DNA of 64,000 bases, from the NCBI GenBank assembly GCA_014859895.1, contig JACZKS010000010.1:43489-107488 (forward strand). Direction: 5' to 3'. Positions 18,643 through 27,656 of this stretch are shown here, piece by piece. The notes under the pieces are model-generated. The model searched no databases. It was not told the origin of the DNA and saw nothing but the letters and a program-made list of their open reading frames with translations. A program made the translations under genes and the position numbers. The number at the start of each line of letters is the position of its first letter. Positions within the stretch are counted from its first letter, which is position 1. This stretch comes from Rhodospirillales bacterium. Lineage in GTDB: Bacteria; Pseudomonadota; Alphaproteobacteria; Rhodospirillales; Shumkoniaceae.

Positions 18643-18679
18643 CCAATACCTTGAATTGGGCTATTATCTGGTCTAGTCT
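18643..18679 (+). promoter_or_regulatory. frlD promoter with GntR-type operator
   Basis: -35 TTGAAT (18651-18656), 17-base spacer, -10 TAGTCT (18674-18679). The -35 sits inside an inverted repeat CCAAT-N7-ATTGG (18643-18659). The block from CCAAT to the -10 recurs almost unchanged before dctP at 24480-24516, which makes both the promoter and the operator call credible. Confidence 0.75.
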
Positions 18680-18712
18680 GTGACAAAATAAGGATCGTGA
18701 GGGATAGTCGTC

Positions 18713-18754
18713 ATGGCCGCAGGTTCGAAACCGACGAGGATGGCAAAGCCGTGA
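18713..18754 (+). CDS. Possible 13-codon leader peptide before frlD
   Basis: ATG at 18713, preceded by GAGGGA, encodes MAAGSKPTRMAKP and stops at TGA 18752-18754, which overlaps the GTG start of frlD as GTGA. It lies in the predicted 5' leader. Translational coupling to frlD is plausible; the peptide has no run of one amino acid that would indicate attenuation. Confidence 0.35.
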   Translation: MAAGSKPTRMAKP

Positions 18755-19611
18755 CGAATTCTCCCATGCGCCTGCTCGGACTCGGCGACAACACCGTCGA
18801 CATCTACGTGGACCGGAACATCATGTTTCCCGGCGGCAACGCGGTGAACGTGGCGGTGCTCGCCAAGCGCCTGGGGGGTGCTGCTGGCTATCTGGGCTGC
18901 CTCGGCAACGACGCCTTCGGCAGCCTGTTGCACGATGCCCTATCGGCCGAAGGGGTGGACCTTTCCCGCTGCCGTCGCATCGATGGCGAGAACGCCCATG
19001 TGCTGGTCCGGCACCGCGACGGCGACCGGGAGTTCGTGAAATCGACTCCGGGCGTACGGGCACGCTACGAACTGGATACCGGCGACTTCGCCTACATCAA
19101 GGGCTTCGACGTCGTGCACTCCAGCTATTGCAGCGACAACGACGCGATGATCCCGGCCATCGCGGCGGCGGCGATCCGGCTATCTTACGATTTTTCCAAC
19201 CGCTGGACCGACGACAAAAGGAGCCGGCTGGCGCCCCATGTGGACATTGCCTTTCTGTCCCATGCGGACCACTCGGATGCGGAAAGCGTCGAGGCGCTGC
19301 TCCAATGGTCGTCGGCGGGGCCGCGGGTGGTGGTGATGACCCGCGGCGGCGACGGGGCGCTCGCCTATGTGGACGGCACGCTCTACCGCCAGGAGGTTCT
19401 GCCGGCCACCGTCGTCGATACCCTCGGTGCGGGGGATGCCTTCATCGCCGGTTTTCTCACACGCTATCTGGCCGACGGCGCCATCCAACCGGCCTTGCAC
19501 AATGGCGCCCGCGCGGCCGCTGCCGCCTGCGGCTGGCTGGGCGGCTTCGGCCACGGAATCGCGATCACCGGGCTTTCGCCCGAAGAGATGTCTCTGAGCA
19601 TTCGCTCATAA
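18751..19611 (+). CDS. frlD: PfkB-family sugar kinase, FrlD-like
   Basis: 286 residues from GTG 18751, with GAGGA ten bases upstream; ATG 18766 (MRLLGLGDNTVDIYVD) is an alternative and matches the usual FrlD beginning. The PfkB motifs are present: PGGNAVNVAVLAKRLGG near the start and VVDTLGAGDAFIAGFL with the catalytic Asp near the end. The GDNTVDIY opening is typical of fructoselysine 6-kinase. The predicted reaction is ATP-dependent phosphorylation of a fructosyl-amine at C6 in the cytoplasm, feeding the next gene. Confidence 0.85.
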   Translation: MTNSPMRLLGLGDNTVDIYVDRNIMFPGGNAVNVAVLAKRLGGAAGYLGCLGNDAFGSLLHDALSAEGVDLSRCRRIDGENAHVLVRHRDGDREFVKSTPGVRARYELDTGDFAYIKGFDVVHSSYCSDNDAMIPAIAAAAIRLSYDFSNRWTDDKRSRLAPHVDIAFLSHADHSDAESVEALLQWSSAGPRVVVMTRGGDGALAYVDGTLYRQEVLPATVVDTLGAGDAFIAGFLTRYLADGAIQPALHNGARAAAAACGWLGGFGHGIAITGLSPEEMSLSIRS

Positions 19612-19635
19612 ACCAGAAAAAACGAATGGTGAACT

Positions 19636-20616
19636 ATGAACAACGCATTTGAACGGAATATCCAGGCCGCACTGGCGGCCGTCGCCAAGCGCGAAAAGCT
19701 GGCCAACGTCTTCTTCGTCGCGTGCGGCGGCTCGTTCGCGCAGATGCACGCGCCGAAGTACGTCCTGGATCGCGAGTCCGCCTCGCTGGTCGCCGAGACG
19801 TACAATTCGGCCGAATTCGTCGCCCGCGACCTGCCCAGGCTAGGATCCTCCAGCGTGGTCATCTTGTGCTCCAGTTCGGGCAACACGCCGGAAACCGTGG
19901 CGGCGGCCAAGTTCGCGCGCGAACATGGCGCCTACACCATCGGCCTGACCACCAAGTCCGAATCCGATCTCGCCAAGGCCGTCGACAGTGTCGTTCTCTA
20001 TGTCTCGAAACCGGCGGAAGCCAACGCGGACGGCGTCGGCCCCGCCCTGCTCAGCCTGGCGTTCGGGCTTCTGCGCGACCGCGAGGGCAACCGCAAGCAC
20101 GAAGCCCTCACCAGGAGCCTGTCGGCCCTGCCCGGCCTAGTGGCCCGCGCCCAGGCGGCCCATGACGCGGACGCCCTGCGCTGGGCCAAGGCCGTGAGGC
20201 GCGAGCCGGTCATCTATACCCTGGCCAGCGGCCCCAACTACGGCGTCACCTATTCGTTCGCCATCTGCATCCTCCAGGAAATGCAGTGGATACACACTCA
20301 GGCCATCCACGCCGGTGAATACTTCCACGGTCCCTTCGAGATCATCGACGACACGGTCCCCTTCATCCTGGTACTGGGAACCGGCGCGTGCCGGAAGATG
20401 GACCAGCGGGCGCTCGATTTCACCCGCAAGTTCACGGACAAGATTCTGACCATCGACATCGAGGCGCTCGATCTCGCCGGCATCGAGACCGATGTCATCG
20501 ACTATATGCAGCCGCTGATCCTCCAGCCGCTGTTGCGCACCTACGCGATCCGTCTTTCGGAATCGCGCGGCCACCCGCTGACGGTGCGCCGCTACATGTG
20601 GGCCATGGAGTACTGA
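19636..20616 (+). CDS. frlB: SIS-domain deglycase, FrlB-like
   Basis: 326 residues with two sugar-isomerase (SIS) domains. The first has FFVACGGSFAQMHAPKYVL and SSSGNTPETVAAA phosphate-binding loops; the second has ASGPNYGVTYSFAICILQEMQWIHTQAIHAGEYFHGPFEII, the region carrying the catalytic Glu and His of FrlB/FraB. It is predicted to split a 6-phosphofructosyl-amine into glucose 6-phosphate and the free amine. It follows frlD by 24 bases, the same kinase-deglycase order as in frl operons. The exact amine is unknown. Confidence 0.88.
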   Translation: MNNAFERNIQAALAAVAKREKLANVFFVACGGSFAQMHAPKYVLDRESASLVAETYNSAEFVARDLPRLGSSSVVILCSSSGNTPETVAAAKFAREHGAYTIGLTTKSESDLAKAVDSVVLYVSKPAEANADGVGPALLSLAFGLLRDREGNRKHEALTRSLSALPGLVARAQAAHDADALRWAKAVRREPVIYTLASGPNYGVTYSFAICILQEMQWIHTQAIHAGEYFHGPFEIIDDTVPFILVLGTGACRKMDQRALDFTRKFTDKILTIDIEALDLAGIETDVIDYMQPLILQPLLRTYAIRLSESRGHPLTVRRYMWAMEY

Positions 20617-20653
20617 GGAAATCGGCGAGGCGATGCGGTGAGGGAATAATCCA

Positions 20654-22720
20654 ATGAGCTGGATGATCGGCGTTGACGTGGGCGGCACGTTCACGGACTT
20701 TTTCGCCTTTGACGGCGGGTCCGGGCAAATCCGCTATTGGAAGCGCCCCTCCACTCCGTCCAATCCCACCGACGCGGTGATCGCCGGGCTTCGCGAGCTC
20801 AGCGCCGCCCACGGTGTACCGCTGGACGACGTGGAGCGCCTGTGCCACGGCAGCACGGTGGCGACCAATACGCTGATCCAGCGGCGCGGCGCGGCGGTGT
20901 CGATGGTGACCACCAAGGGCTTCCGCGACATCCTCGAAATCGGCCGCCAGGTCCGTCCCGCCATCTACGACTTCCAGCTCGATCAGCCCGAGGCCCTGGT
21001 GCCTCGCCGGCACCGCTTCGAACTCGGCGAGCGCACCATGGCGGACGGTTCGGTCCGCACGCCCGTGGATTCTGAGGGCCTGGGCCACGTCATCGAGGCG
21101 CTCCGCGCGTCGGGGACCGAGGCGGTGGCCGTGTGCTTCCTGTTTTCCTACCTGCGCCCCGATCACGAGCGCGAGGTGGGCGACGCGCTGCGCCGGGCGC
21201 TACCCGGGATGGCGATCTCGCTGTCGTCGGAGGTCCAGCCGGAGTTCCGCGAGTTCGAGCGGTTTGCCACCACGGTGATCAATGCCTATCTCCAGCCGCG
21301 GCTCGACGTCTACCTGTCGTCCCTGGTGGATACGGTGAAGCAGACCGTTCCCGGGGCACGGGTCGGCATCAACCAGTCGAGCGGCGGCCTGATGTCGCTC
21401 GATGTGGCCCGCGCCTTTCCGGTCCGCATGGCGTTGTCGGGACCGGCGGCGGGCGTGGTGGGGGCGATCCAGATCGCCAGCGAGGCCGAGCGGCCGAACA
21501 TCATCACCCTCGATATCGGCGGCACCAGCGCCGACGTGGCCCTGATCCAGGACTACAAGACCGAATTGACTCACGGCCGCGACGTCGACGGCTTCCCCAT
21601 CATGCTGCCGATGATCGACATCACCACGGTCGGCGCGGGGGGCGGCTCCATCGCCTGGTTCGACGCCGACGGCCTGTTCAAGGTCGGCCCCCAGAGTGCC
21701 GGCGCGGAACCGGGACCGGCGTGCTATTGCCGGGGCGGCACGCTGCCGACCGTGTCGGACGCCAACCTCGTGCTCGGCCGCCTCAGCGAATCCCTGCTGA
21801 ACGGCGAGATGCGGCTGGATGTCGAACGCGCCCGATCGGCCATCGCCACGGTCGCCGATCCCATGGGCAAGACGGTCGAGGAGGCCGCTCTCGGCCTGCT
21901 GGAGGTCATGGTCGTCAATATGGTGCGCGCCATCCGCACGCTATCGGTGGAACGGGGCCACGATCCGCGCGACTTCACGCTCATGCCGTTCGGCGGCGCC
22001 GGCGGCCTGCATGCCCGCGACGTAGCGGTAGCCCTTGGCATGAGGGAAATCCTCATTCCCCTGGCGCCGGGCATCGTCTGCGCCCAGGGCCTAGCGGACG
22101 CCGACCTCCAAGAGAACTTCGTCCTCAGCAGCGTGTTCCCGTGTACGCCCGAGAGGATGGAGAACCTACGCGAGCGGCTCTCGGCCCTGGAGCGACAGGC
22201 GGCGGCCTGGTTCGAGGCCGAAAAGACAAATCCGGCCCGCCGGCAAATCGACTTCTCACTCGACACCCGCTTCAAGGGCCAGAACTTCGAGCTCACCGTC
22301 GACGTCGGCACCGGCACCGGAAACGGTGACATCGACATCGCTTCGCTGCCGGTGATCCTCGAGCGCTTCTTCGCCGCCCACGAGCGGGCCTATGGCTTCG
22401 CCAACCACGATGCCCCGGTCGAGATCGTCAACTGCCGGGCCACGGCGCGGGCCTCGCTGGGCGCGCCACGGCCCGCCAAGCGGGCGATCACCACGACCCG
22501 CGCACCCAGGGCGGCGCACACCCGCCCGGTCCGCTTCTCCGCCACCAGCGCGATGATGACCCCGGTTTTCAGCCGCGACGCCCTGCAACCCGGAGACGCC
22601 ATCACCGGACCGGCCATCATCGACCAAATGGACTCCACGACCGTCATCTTCCCCGACGACGTCGCCCGCATCGATGCCTATGGAAACATCCTCGTCACGG
22701 TGACTCAGAGCCATGCCTAA
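20654..22720 (+). CDS. hyuA: Hydantoinase/5-oxoprolinase subunit A
   Basis: 688 residues, the standard HyuA length. N-terminal actin-like ATPase start (MIGVDVGGTFTDFFAFDGG, HGSTVATNTLIQRRGA), the central LDIGGTSADVALI phosphate loop and the GGAGGLHA motif are clear. It uses ATP to activate the lactam or imide carbonyl, with subunit B completing hydrolysis. Substrates of the family are N-methylhydantoin, hydantoins, 5-oxoproline and acetone (carboxylases). It lies 37 bases after frlB and overlaps hyuB by eight bases. Confidence 0.93.
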   Translation: MSWMIGVDVGGTFTDFFAFDGGSGQIRYWKRPSTPSNPTDAVIAGLRELSAAHGVPLDDVERLCHGSTVATNTLIQRRGAAVSMVTTKGFRDILEIGRQVRPAIYDFQLDQPEALVPRRHRFELGERTMADGSVRTPVDSEGLGHVIEALRASGTEAVAVCFLFSYLRPDHEREVGDALRRALPGMAISLSSEVQPEFREFERFATTVINAYLQPRLDVYLSSLVDTVKQTVPGARVGINQSSGGLMSLDVARAFPVRMALSGPAAGVVGAIQIASEAERPNIITLDIGGTSADVALIQDYKTELTHGRDVDGFPIMLPMIDITTVGAGGGSIAWFDADGLFKVGPQSAGAEPGPACYCRGGTLPTVSDANLVLGRLSESLLNGEMRLDVERARSAIATVADPMGKTVEEAALGLLEVMVVNMVRAIRTLSVERGHDPRDFTLMPFGGAGGLHARDVAVALGMREILIPLAPGIVCAQGLADADLQENFVLSSVFPCTPERMENLRERLSALERQAAAWFEAEKTNPARRQIDFSLDTRFKGQNFELTVDVGTGTGNGDIDIASLPVILERFFAAHERAYGFANHDAPVEIVNCRATARASLGAPRPAKRAITTTRAPRAAHTRPVRFSATSAMMTPVFSRDALQPGDAITGPAIIDQMDSTTVIFPDDVARIDAYGNILVTVTQSHA

Positions 22721-24416
22721 GCCTATCGCCCACGACCCGATCACCCTCGAAATCCTGTCCAACGCATTGCGCTCGGTGGCCGACGAAACTTTCGTCGCGT
22801 TGCAGAAGAGCGCCTATTCCACCAACATCAAGGAGCGGTGCGACCACTCCACGGCGCTGTTCGACGCCAAGGCGCGCCTGATCATGCAGGCCAAGCGTTC
22901 GCTGCCTGTCCACGTGGGCGCCATCTCCGGCACCATCTCGAAGCTGGTGGAAAAGTACCAGGGCGACATCCACGAGGGCGACGTGTTCGTCGGCAACGAC
23001 CCTTACGCGGCGTCCGGCGGCCACCTGCCCGACGTCTGCATCATCGCGCCCGTGTTCCACAGCGGGCGGTTGGTGGGATTCAGTGGTTGTACCGCCCACC
23101 ATGCCGACATCGGCGGATCCAACGTGGGCGGGGCCAGCGGCGGGCTGACCGAGATCTTCCAGGAGGGCTTCCGCATCCCCATGGTCCGGCTGTTCAGCAA
23201 GGGGACGCTGAATCGCGACATCTTCGAGATCATGCTGCTCAACGTGCGCGGCGCCGACGAGCGGCGGGGCGACTACTACGCCCAGTTCGCGGCGGTGTCG
23301 CTCGGCGTCAAGCGACTGAAGGAAATCTGCGACCGCTACGGCGCCGATTTCGTCGAGGCAGCGTTCGAGGAACTCATCACCCGCACCCGCGAGCGCATGG
23401 AGCGGGCGCTGGAAATGATCCCGGCCGGGGAATACACCTTCCGCGACATTCTCGACGATGACGGGGTGGCCAACCACGACCTGCCGGTGGTGGTGACGAT
23501 CCGCAAGACCGACGGCCGCCTGATCGTCGATTTCACCGGCACGGCGCCGCAAACCCCGGGCAACGTCAACTCCCCCTGGGTCGATACCGTGTCGATGGTG
23601 ATCTATACCTTCAAGGGATTGTTCGATCCCGACATTCCCAACAACCACGGTCTGCTCAGCGCGATCGAGGTCGAGGCACCGCAAGGCTCGCTCGTGCGCC
23701 CCAACTACCCGGCTGCGGTGACCAACCGCTCCTACACCAGCCAGCGGATTGTCGACGTCATCCTCGGCGCGCTGGCCGACGCCCTGCCGGAACGCGTCGT
23801 GGCCGCGTCCAACGGTTCAAACACCGGCATCTACCTCTACGGCACCGATCCGCGGACCGGCAACCCCTTCTACTTCTTCGAGACCATGGGCGGGGGCTTC
23901 GGCGGTCGGGCCACCAAGGACGGCAAGGACGCGGTCCAGGTTCACGTCACCAACACCGCCAACACGCCGATCGAGGCCATCGAACGGGAATTCCCCCTGC
24001 TGGTCGAGGAATACGCCATCGTCGAGGATTCCGGCGGCGCCGGGCGCTTCCGCGGCGGCTGCGGGCTGCGTCGCGTCATCCGCCCCCTGACGACGGACTG
24101 CACCTTCGGCGGCACCGCCGAGCGGTTCACCCACAGGCCCTGGGGGTTATTCGGCGGCAAGGAGGGCGAGACAGGCTTCTTCGGTATCCGCAGTGTGGAC
24201 GGCGCGCTGAAGGTACTGCCGACCAAGGTTCCCCGGGTCAAGGTGACGCCCGACGACCTCGTGGTGATGCAGACCGCCGGGGCCGGCGGCTACGGCGAAG
24301 CGTCGCAACGGACGGCCGAAGCGGTGAGGGCGGACCTGAAGGACGGGAAATTTTCCGAGGACTACATCAGCCGGCACTACGGGACGATCGATCCGGCGCC
24401 GGGAAAAGGACGATGA
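22713..24416 (+). CDS. hyuB: Hydantoinase/5-oxoprolinase subunit B
   Basis: 567 residues, full length for HyuB. Family landmarks are DPITLEILSNALRSVADE at the start, DPYAASGGHLPDVCIIAPVF with probable metal ligands, and the late GGGFGGRATKDG and AGGYG segments. It works as a complex with HyuA in the cytoplasm. The short overlap with hyuA points to fixed stoichiometry. It ends the first half of the cluster, with a second copy of the promoter element following. Confidence 0.93.
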   Translation: MPKPIAHDPITLEILSNALRSVADETFVALQKSAYSTNIKERCDHSTALFDAKARLIMQAKRSLPVHVGAISGTISKLVEKYQGDIHEGDVFVGNDPYAASGGHLPDVCIIAPVFHSGRLVGFSGCTAHHADIGGSNVGGASGGLTEIFQEGFRIPMVRLFSKGTLNRDIFEIMLLNVRGADERRGDYYAQFAAVSLGVKRLKEICDRYGADFVEAAFEELITRTRERMERALEMIPAGEYTFRDILDDDGVANHDLPVVVTIRKTDGRLIVDFTGTAPQTPGNVNSPWVDTVSMVIYTFKGLFDPDIPNNHGLLSAIEVEAPQGSLVRPNYPAAVTNRSYTSQRIVDVILGALADALPERVVAASNGSNTGIYLYGTDPRTGNPFYFFETMGGGFGGRATKDGKDAVQVHVTNTANTPIEAIEREFPLLVEEYAIVEDSGGAGRFRGGCGLRRVIRPLTTDCTFGGTAERFTHRPWGLFGGKEGETGFFGIRSVDGALKVLPTKVPRVKVTPDDLVVMQTAGAGGYGEASQRTAEAVRADLKDGKFSEDYISRHYGTIDPAPGKGR

Positions 24417-24479
24417 AGGACCGGGCCGACCGATTTGGCTCACGCCGAAAGCCGTCCCCGCGGAACATGGATGATTAAT

Positions 24480-24516
24480 CCAATATTTTGAATTGGGCTA
24501 ATAATTGGGATAGTAT
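24480..24516 (+). promoter_or_regulatory. dctP promoter with GntR-type operator (second copy)
   Basis: -35 TTGAAT (24488-24493), 17-base spacer, -10 TAGTAT (24511-24516), with CCAAT-N7-ATTGG over the -35. It aligns without gaps to 18643-18679 and differs at only a few positions, while the flanking sequence is unrelated. This marks a separate transcription start for the transporter under the same regulator. Confidence 0.75.
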
Positions 24517-24563
24517 TGTGAGCTTCGAGGCCGTTTGGGTGAACGTTCAGCAGGAGAATTAAC

Positions 24564-25577
24564 ATGCGCATCACGCGAAGGAATGTCCTGCGGCTGTCGG
24601 CCGGAATGGTGGCCGCATCCGCAGTGTCGGCCTGGCCAAAGATCTCTTACGCCACCCCCCAAAAGTGGGGCCTGGCGGACGAATACGATCCGAATTCCTT
24701 GACCGGGATGGACTGCCGGCACTTCATCGACGAGGTGAAGAAGCGGGTCGGCGACGAACTGGAGATCACCTATCACGGTGGCGGAACGCTTGGCTACAAG
24801 TCGGTGGACCAGTTCAGCGCGGTCGAGGACGGGCTCGTAGAAAGCGCGATCACGCTCACGTCGCAATTGAGCGGCATCGATCCGTTCTTCGACCTCACCT
24901 CCCTGCCCTTCCTGGTGCCGACGCTAGGGGACATGCGGAAGGTGTGGAAGATCGCCAAACCGGAAATCACCAAGATCTTCGCCGCCCACAACATGGTGGT
25001 GCTGTGGGCCATGCCCAACGCGCCAAGCGGCATTCATGCCAAGATGCCGATCGACGGGGTCGAGGCGCTCAAGGGGCTGCGCATCCGCACCTACGATGCC
25101 ATCGGCACCAAGACCTTCAAGACCGCCGGCGCCTCGCCGCTGCAGATCGCCTGGGCCGACTTGGTGCCGCAGCTTTCGACCGGCGGCGTGGATGCGGTGT
25201 TGACCTCGGCCGATGGCGGCATGCGCCTCAGCGTCTGGGATTACGTGAACAACTTCACGGCCATGAACTACGTCATGGCGTTGTTCATGATGCACGTGAA
25301 CAAGGACGCCTGGGACAAACTGTCGCCGAAGGCCCGCAAGGCCATCGAGGAAGCCTCGGAACTGGCGGACGACTACGCATGGAAGACCACGGCCGAGTCG
25401 GTCGAGAAGGGCTACCAAGCCATGGAGGCCCACGGCATGAAGATCACCCGCGAGCCGCCGGCGGAGGCGTTCAAGGTGCTTTCCGAGGCCGCCAAGCCCG
25501 TCAAGGAGGAGTGGGTGAAGAAGGTCGGCGATCGCGGCAAGAAGGTCCTCGACGAAATCGCCAAGATCTCGGGCTGA
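24564..25577 (+). CDS. dctP: TRAP transporter substrate-binding protein DctP
   Basis: 337 residues. The N-terminus, MRITRRNVLRLSAGMVAASAVSAWPKISYA, has a twin-arginine motif before the hydrophobic stretch, so Tat export of a folded protein is likely. DctP features follow: LEITYHGGGTLGYKSVDQFSAVEDG, LPFLVP, LKGLRIRTYDAIGTKTFKTAGASP with the carboxylate-binding Arg, and WADLVPQLSTGGVDAVLTS. It binds an organic acid in the periplasm and hands it to DctQM. The ligand is probably the compound degraded by Frl and Hyu proteins. Confidence 0.92.
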   Translation: MRITRRNVLRLSAGMVAASAVSAWPKISYATPQKWGLADEYDPNSLTGMDCRHFIDEVKKRVGDELEITYHGGGTLGYKSVDQFSAVEDGLVESAITLTSQLSGIDPFFDLTSLPFLVPTLGDMRKVWKIAKPEITKIFAAHNMVVLWAMPNAPSGIHAKMPIDGVEALKGLRIRTYDAIGTKTFKTAGASPLQIAWADLVPQLSTGGVDAVLTSADGGMRLSVWDYVNNFTAMNYVMALFMMHVNKDAWDKLSPKARKAIEEASELADDYAWKTTAESVEKGYQAMEAHGMKITREPPAEAFKVLSEAAKPVKEEWVKKVGDRGKKVLDEIAKISG

Positions 25578-25695
25578 CGGCCCGCGAGGGCGTATCGCAG
25601 CTGCGGGCCTCACCCTTTGAAGGCTCGGGGTGAGGCCCGGTCCCGGCGGTTGGTCGGGGCGAACGATGCGGAGTCTGGCGGGGAGGAAAACGGGC

Positions 25696-26250
25696 ATGGC
25701 AGAGGTCGAGGGTCAGGACCGGCCGCAGGCACCACCACGCTGGATCGGTCTGATTGCCGCGGTTTCATCGCGGCTCAACACCCTTGCCGCCGTTATCGCC
25801 GGCATCTTGCTGGTCCTGATGGCCAGCCTCATCATCGTCGAAATCTGTTTGCGGTTCTTTTCGCTGTCCACCTACATGACCGACGTGCTGGTGGGATACG
25901 GGGTTGCCGCCATCACCTTCCTCGCCATGGCCTGGGCCCTGGAGAAGGGGACCATGATCCGGGTAAGCGTGGTCACCCAGCGGCTGCCGGCACCCATCCG
26001 CCCGTGGGTGGAAGGATTCTCACTGGCCTGCGCGATCGGGGCGTTCGGATTTCTGCTGCATTTTCAGTGGCACATCCTGTCGCGCGACTTCGTCCGCGGG
26101 ACCACGACCCAGCATATGATGCCCATTCCCCTGTGGATTCCCGACGCCATCTTTTTCGTTGGGCTGTCGCTTTTGTTGCTTCAATTTCTGGTCCGCCTGC
26201 TTCTCCTGCTGACCACCCGATACGAATCCGACGCCACGCTGGTGCTTTAA
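25696..26250 (+). CDS. dctQ: TRAP transporter small permease DctQ
   Basis: 184 residues from ATG 25696, about ten bases after GGAGG. Four membrane spans with the central LVGYGVAAITFLAMAWALEKGTMIRVSVV segment typical of DctQ. It pairs with DctM in the inner membrane. The track's longer start (25630) adds a 22-residue polar tail without a ribosome site. Confidence 0.88.
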   Translation: MAEVEGQDRPQAPPRWIGLIAAVSSRLNTLAAVIAGILLVLMASLIIVEICLRFFSLSTYMTDVLVGYGVAAITFLAMAWALEKGTMIRVSVVTQRLPAPIRPWVEGFSLACAIGAFGFLLHFQWHILSRDFVRGTTTQHMMPIPLWIPDAIFFVGLSLLLLQFLVRLLLLLTTRYESDATLVL

Positions 26251-26304
26251 GAGAACCGCCCACGCCCGGCGGCCGACCGGGCTTGCGGAATGGAAGGATT
26301 GCCG

Positions 26305-27618
26305 ATGGATACGTTGACGTCCGGCCTGATCGTTCTCGCACTTACCACCGCGTTTCTCGGCGCCGGGATGTGGATATTCGTCGGGTTGCTGATGGCGGCA
26401 CTGGGCGCGTTGTCGATCACCCTGGGTTACCCGCCGACGCGGATCGGCATGATCGCCACCAGGGTGATCGCCTCCAAGGCCATCTCCTGGGAACTGGCGG
26501 CCATTCCGATGTTCATCTGGATGGGCGATATCATTTTCCGCACCGACATCGCGCAACGGCTGTTCCTCGGGCTGGCACCGCTGGTCAAGCGGATTCCCGG
26601 CCGGCTCCTGCACACCAACGTGCTTGGCTGCGCGCTGTTCGCCGCCATCAGCGGCTCGAGTACCGCCACCTGCGCCACGGTGGGCAAGATCACCATCCCC
26701 GCACTCATGCAGCGCGGCTACGATGTGAATCTGGCCTCGGGATCGCTGGCCGGCGCCGGCACCTTCGGCCTGCTCATTCCGCCGTCGATCGCCATGATCA
26801 TCTACGGCGTGATCGGCGAGGTCTCGATCGCCCAGTTGTTCGCCGCCGGCATCGTGCCGGGGCTGATGATCGCCAGCCTCTATTCCGGCTACATCGGCCT
26901 TCGATCCCTGCGAACCCCGATGATCGCACCGCGCGACGATACGCCGATCAGCGGACACGAGATCCTGAAAAGCATCGGCAACCTGATGCCGATCATCATC
27001 CTCATGGTGATCGTACTGGGCTCCATCTATTCCGGTCTGGCGACGCCGTCGGAGGCCGCGGCTGTAGGCGTGCTGACAGCCATCATCATCACCGTCGTGA
27101 CGAGACAGTTCTCCTGGGCGCTGATGCGGGATTCGCTGGGCGCCACCATCCGCATCTCGGCCATGCTGTGTATCCTCATCGCCTCGTCCTCCTTCCTTTC
27201 CGCGGCGATCGCCTACATCAACCTCCCCACCGCGATTTCCGAAACCATCGCGGCATGGAAGCTGTCGCCTTATTTGTTGCTGTTCATGCTGACCCTCATC
27301 TACATCGTGCTCGGCATGTTCATCGACGGATCCTCGATGACGGTGATGACCGTGCCGATCGTGCTGCCGCTGGTGGTACACGCCGGCTTCGATCCGGTGT
27401 GGTACGGCATCTATCTGATCATCATGATCGAGATGAGTGCCATCACTCCGCCCGTGGGCCTCAACCTCTACATCCTGCAAGGGCTCACGGGACGTACCTT
27501 CGAGAATACAGTGCGCGCGACCGTGCCCTTCTTCTTTCTGCTTTGCATCGGAACGGTCATTCTGGCGATCTTTCCGGAAATCGCCCTGTGGCTTCCGAGG
27601 CTTTTGTTTAGCCACTGA
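26305..27618 (+). CDS. dctM: TRAP transporter large permease DctM
   Basis: 437 residues from ATG 26305 with AAGGA eight bases upstream. About twelve membrane spans; the DctM landmarks LAGAGTFGLLIPPSIAMIIYGVIGE, GLATPSEAAAVGVL and ITPPVGLNLYILQGL are all present. It is the sodium-coupled channel subunit and completes a DctPQM set. Confidence 0.93.
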   Translation: MDTLTSGLIVLALTTAFLGAGMWIFVGLLMAALGALSITLGYPPTRIGMIATRVIASKAISWELAAIPMFIWMGDIIFRTDIAQRLFLGLAPLVKRIPGRLLHTNVLGCALFAAISGSSTATCATVGKITIPALMQRGYDVNLASGSLAGAGTFGLLIPPSIAMIIYGVIGEVSIAQLFAAGIVPGLMIASLYSGYIGLRSLRTPMIAPRDDTPISGHEILKSIGNLMPIIILMVIVLGSIYSGLATPSEAAAVGVLTAIIITVVTRQFSWALMRDSLGATIRISAMLCILIASSSFLSAAIAYINLPTAISETIAAWKLSPYLLLFMLTLIYIVLGMFIDGSSMTVMTVPIVLPLVVHAGFDPVWYGIYLIIMIEMSAITPPVGLNLYILQGLTGRTFENTVRATVPFFFLLCIGTVILAIFPEIALWLPRLLFSH

Positions 27619-27656
27619 TGCGTTCCGCAAGGCCGTTTGATCCCGGAGGCGTTTGA

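Noticed and set aside
18620-18674. AGACCAGA and its inverse TCTGGTCT 39 bases apart before frlD
   Set aside because: The distance is long, only eight bases match, and the pair is not repeated before dctP, so it may be chance.
26020-27630. 536-residue minus-strand ORF and 664-residue plus ORF (25617-27611)
   Set aside because: Both are shadows of dctQ/dctM; His/Arg/Asp-rich low-complexity composition and no family motifs.
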